Positions 6,021-7,304 of a stretch of DNA of 7,304 nucleotides are shown here, in pieces. Under the pieces are notes generated by a model that was not told the DNA's origin, searched no databases, and was given only the letters and a program-made list of their open reading frames with translations. Both the position numbers and the translations under genes were made by a program. Position 1 is the stretch's first letter. Each line of letters starts with the position of its first letter. Source of the stretch: Candidatus Heimdallarchaeota archaeon (GTDB lineage: Archaea > Asgardarchaeota > Heimdallarchaeia > Heimdallarchaeales > Heimdallarchaeaceae); contig JAGLTP010000504.1 of NCBI GenBank assembly GCA_023135215.1, positions 1 to 7,304 of the forward strand, read 5' to 3'.

Positions 6021-7304
6021 GTAGTAAAATAGTAACAATAAATCCAGTAACAAGATTAGAAGGAATAGCAAAAATTACCATCGTTCTTAATGATGAAGGA
6101 AATGTAAAAGATGCTTATTATCAAGTTGTAGAACTTAGAGGTTTTGAGCGATTTGTTGTAGGAAGACCTATAGAAGAAGTTTTACGAATCACTCCAAGAA
6201 TTTGTGGGGTGTGTCCAATTCCTCACCATCTAGCACCTGCAAAGGCTGCAGACCAGATTTATGGTATTGACCCTCCAATAACAGCTAAGTTACTAAGAGA
6301 AATGCTTGCTCTTGGACATAATGTTCATAGTCATATTCTTCATTTTTATGCATTTGCCCTGCCGGATTTCGTCTTAGGTGAAAAAACAAAACCAGGAACT
6401 CACAACATTCTAGGTATCTATCAAGCTTTCCCAGATGTTGCAAAAGAAGCAATTAAAGCAAGAGGTTATGCACAGAAAATACAAGCTATGATAGGCGCAA
6501 AAGCAACTCATCCAGTAACTGTTATACCTGGAGGAATTAGTAAAGGAATAACCAAAGAAGATGCGGAAAATATTTTGCAAATGGGAAAAGAAATTGTTGA
6601 TTTCGGTAAATTGGGACTTCAGGTATTTGATGATTTAGTTGTTAAAAATAAGGATCAAATGGCACTCATTGATTCAGATGCTTATAAAATGAAAAGTTAT
6701 TACATGTCAGTAGTTGGTCCCGAAAATGAACTAGATTTTTATCCATCAGATACCATCAAGGTTATTGATAATAAAGGAAAAGAAGTTGCAAAATATCCAG
6801 CAAAAGATTATCTAGATCATATAGCAGAACATGTTGAACCATGGACGTATCTAAAATTCCCATTTCTTAAGAAGATTGGATGGAAGGGCATTGAAGCAAA
6901 TCCTGAAAGTGGGTTGTATAGAGTAAACTCATTAGCAAGATTAAATGTAGTTGATAAAATTAAAACACCATTAGCACAAGAAGCGTTAGAAGAAATGTAT
7001 AAAGTACTTGGTGGAAAACCTGCACATCACACATTAGGTTTCAATTGGGCGAGATTAGTGGAGATTCTATATTGTGGAGAGAGAATGATTGAAATTGCAG
7101 AAGATCCAGTAATCTATTCTGAAAATTTCAGAACGCCTGTGAAAAAAAGTATGATAACTGGTGAGGGTGTAGGAGTTATTGAAGCACCTCGTGGAACACT
7201 ATATCACCACTATCAGACTGATGATAATGCTAGAGTCAGAAAAGCTAATATCATAGTAGCTACAACAAATAACAATGCAGCTATATGCTTAAGTGTAAAA
7301 CAAG
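6017..7304 (+). CDS. mvhA: MvhA: F420-non-reducing [NiFe]-hydrogenase large subunit (group 3c), 3' end missing
   Basis: The large subunit holds the NiFe(CN)2CO site that cleaves or forms H2. Translating from the ATG at 6017 gives 429 codons with no stop, and the reading frame runs off the window. Motifs in order are RGFE at 41-44, the N-terminal nickel-binding pair C63 and C66 in RICGVCPIPHH, THPVTVIPGGISKG at 164-177, YRVNSLARLN at 301-310, NWARLVEILYCGE at 343-355, EAPRGTLYHHY at 389-399, and NIIVATTNNN at 411-420. Typical MvhA has about 470 residues, so roughly the last 40 are missing, including the second nickel-ligand motif (DPCxxCxxH) and the tail removed during maturation. Family group 3c is supported by the mvhD-mvhG-mvhA order. 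LARLN is preceded by Ser where I usually expect Pro. Confidence 0.94.
   Translation, partial: MSSKIVTINPVTRLEGIAKITIVLNDEGNVKDAYYQVVELRGFERFVVGRPIEEVLRITPRICGVCPIPHHLAPAKAADQIYGIDPPITAKLLREMLALGHNVHSHILHFYAFALPDFVLGEKTKPGTHNILGIYQAFPDVAKEAIKARGYAQKIQAMIGAKATHPVTVIPGGISKGITKEDAENILQMGKEIVDFGKLGLQVFDDLVVKNKDQMALIDSDAYKMKSYYMSVVGPENELDFYPSDTIKVIDNKGKEVAKYPAKDYLDHIAEHVEPWTYLKFPFLKKIGWKGIEANPESGLYRVNSLARLNVVDKIKTPLAQEALEEMYKVLGGKPAHHTLGFNWARLVEILYCGERMIEIAEDPVIYSENFRTPVKKSMITGEGVGVIEAPRGTLYHHYQTDDNARVRKANIIVATTNNNAAICLSVKQ

Noticed and set aside
6017..7304. Suspected frameshift in mvhA because no closed reading frame exists there
   Set aside because: Full translation is open and carries all family motifs in order. 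The frame is simply cut by the window end.
1..7304. CRISPR arrays, insertion sequences, tRNA or rRNA genes, riboswitches, terminators
   Set aside because: None seen by eye. Coding sequence fills the window almost without gaps, and no repeat arrays or transposase motifs appear.

Overview
The window is one uninterrupted block of seven genes on the + strand, cut at both ends. The junctions are very tight, from an 8-base overlap to a 5-base gap, and no internal promoter or terminator is visible. This is almost certainly the middle of a single operon. The sequence is AT-rich by eye. Arginine is mostly AGA, and several starts follow good Shine-Dalgarno (SD) sequences of the GGAGG type. The protein families (an archaeal-type separate-subunit 2-oxoacid:ferredoxin oxidoreductase, a methanogen-like HdrA and a group 3c MvhDGA hydrogenase) point to a strictly anaerobic archaeon. 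An Asgard, Bathyarchaeia, Thermoplasmata-like or Archaeoglobi-like lineage is possible, but the sequence alone does not let me choose.

Layout. At the extreme left, bases 1-32 may hold the last codons of an upstream gene; in korDABC operons this would be the KorD ferredoxin. Next come korA (25-1191), korB (1188-2054) and korC (2060-2608), the alpha, beta and gamma subunits of a 2-oxoacid (probably 2-oxoglutarate) ferredoxin oxidoreductase. Then hdrA (2613-4568), the FAD-containing electron-bifurcating subunit of heterodisulfide reductase-type complexes. Then mvhD (4570-5019), mvhG (5019-6020) and mvhA (6017 to the window end, incomplete), which form the F420-non-reducing [NiFe] hydrogenase and its [2Fe-2S] linker.

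How they may work together. KorABC oxidises a 2-oxoacid with CoA, giving an acyl-CoA, CO2 and low-potential electrons, normally carried by ferredoxin. MvhA-MvhG splits or makes H2, MvhD passes electrons between hydrogenase and HdrA, and the HdrA flavin exchanges them with ferredoxin and a second, higher-potential partner. Placing both modules in one tightly coupled operon suggests that ferredoxin reduced by Kor is used by, or supplied from, the HdrA-Mvh complex: H2 release on oxidation, or H2-driven reductive carboxylation in reverse. No HdrB or HdrC gene lies between hdrA and mvhDGA, so the usual heterodisulfide site is not encoded here and the high-potential partner is unknown. The families are all well known. 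The co-operonic arrangement is the most interesting aspect; I see no unknown gene in the window.
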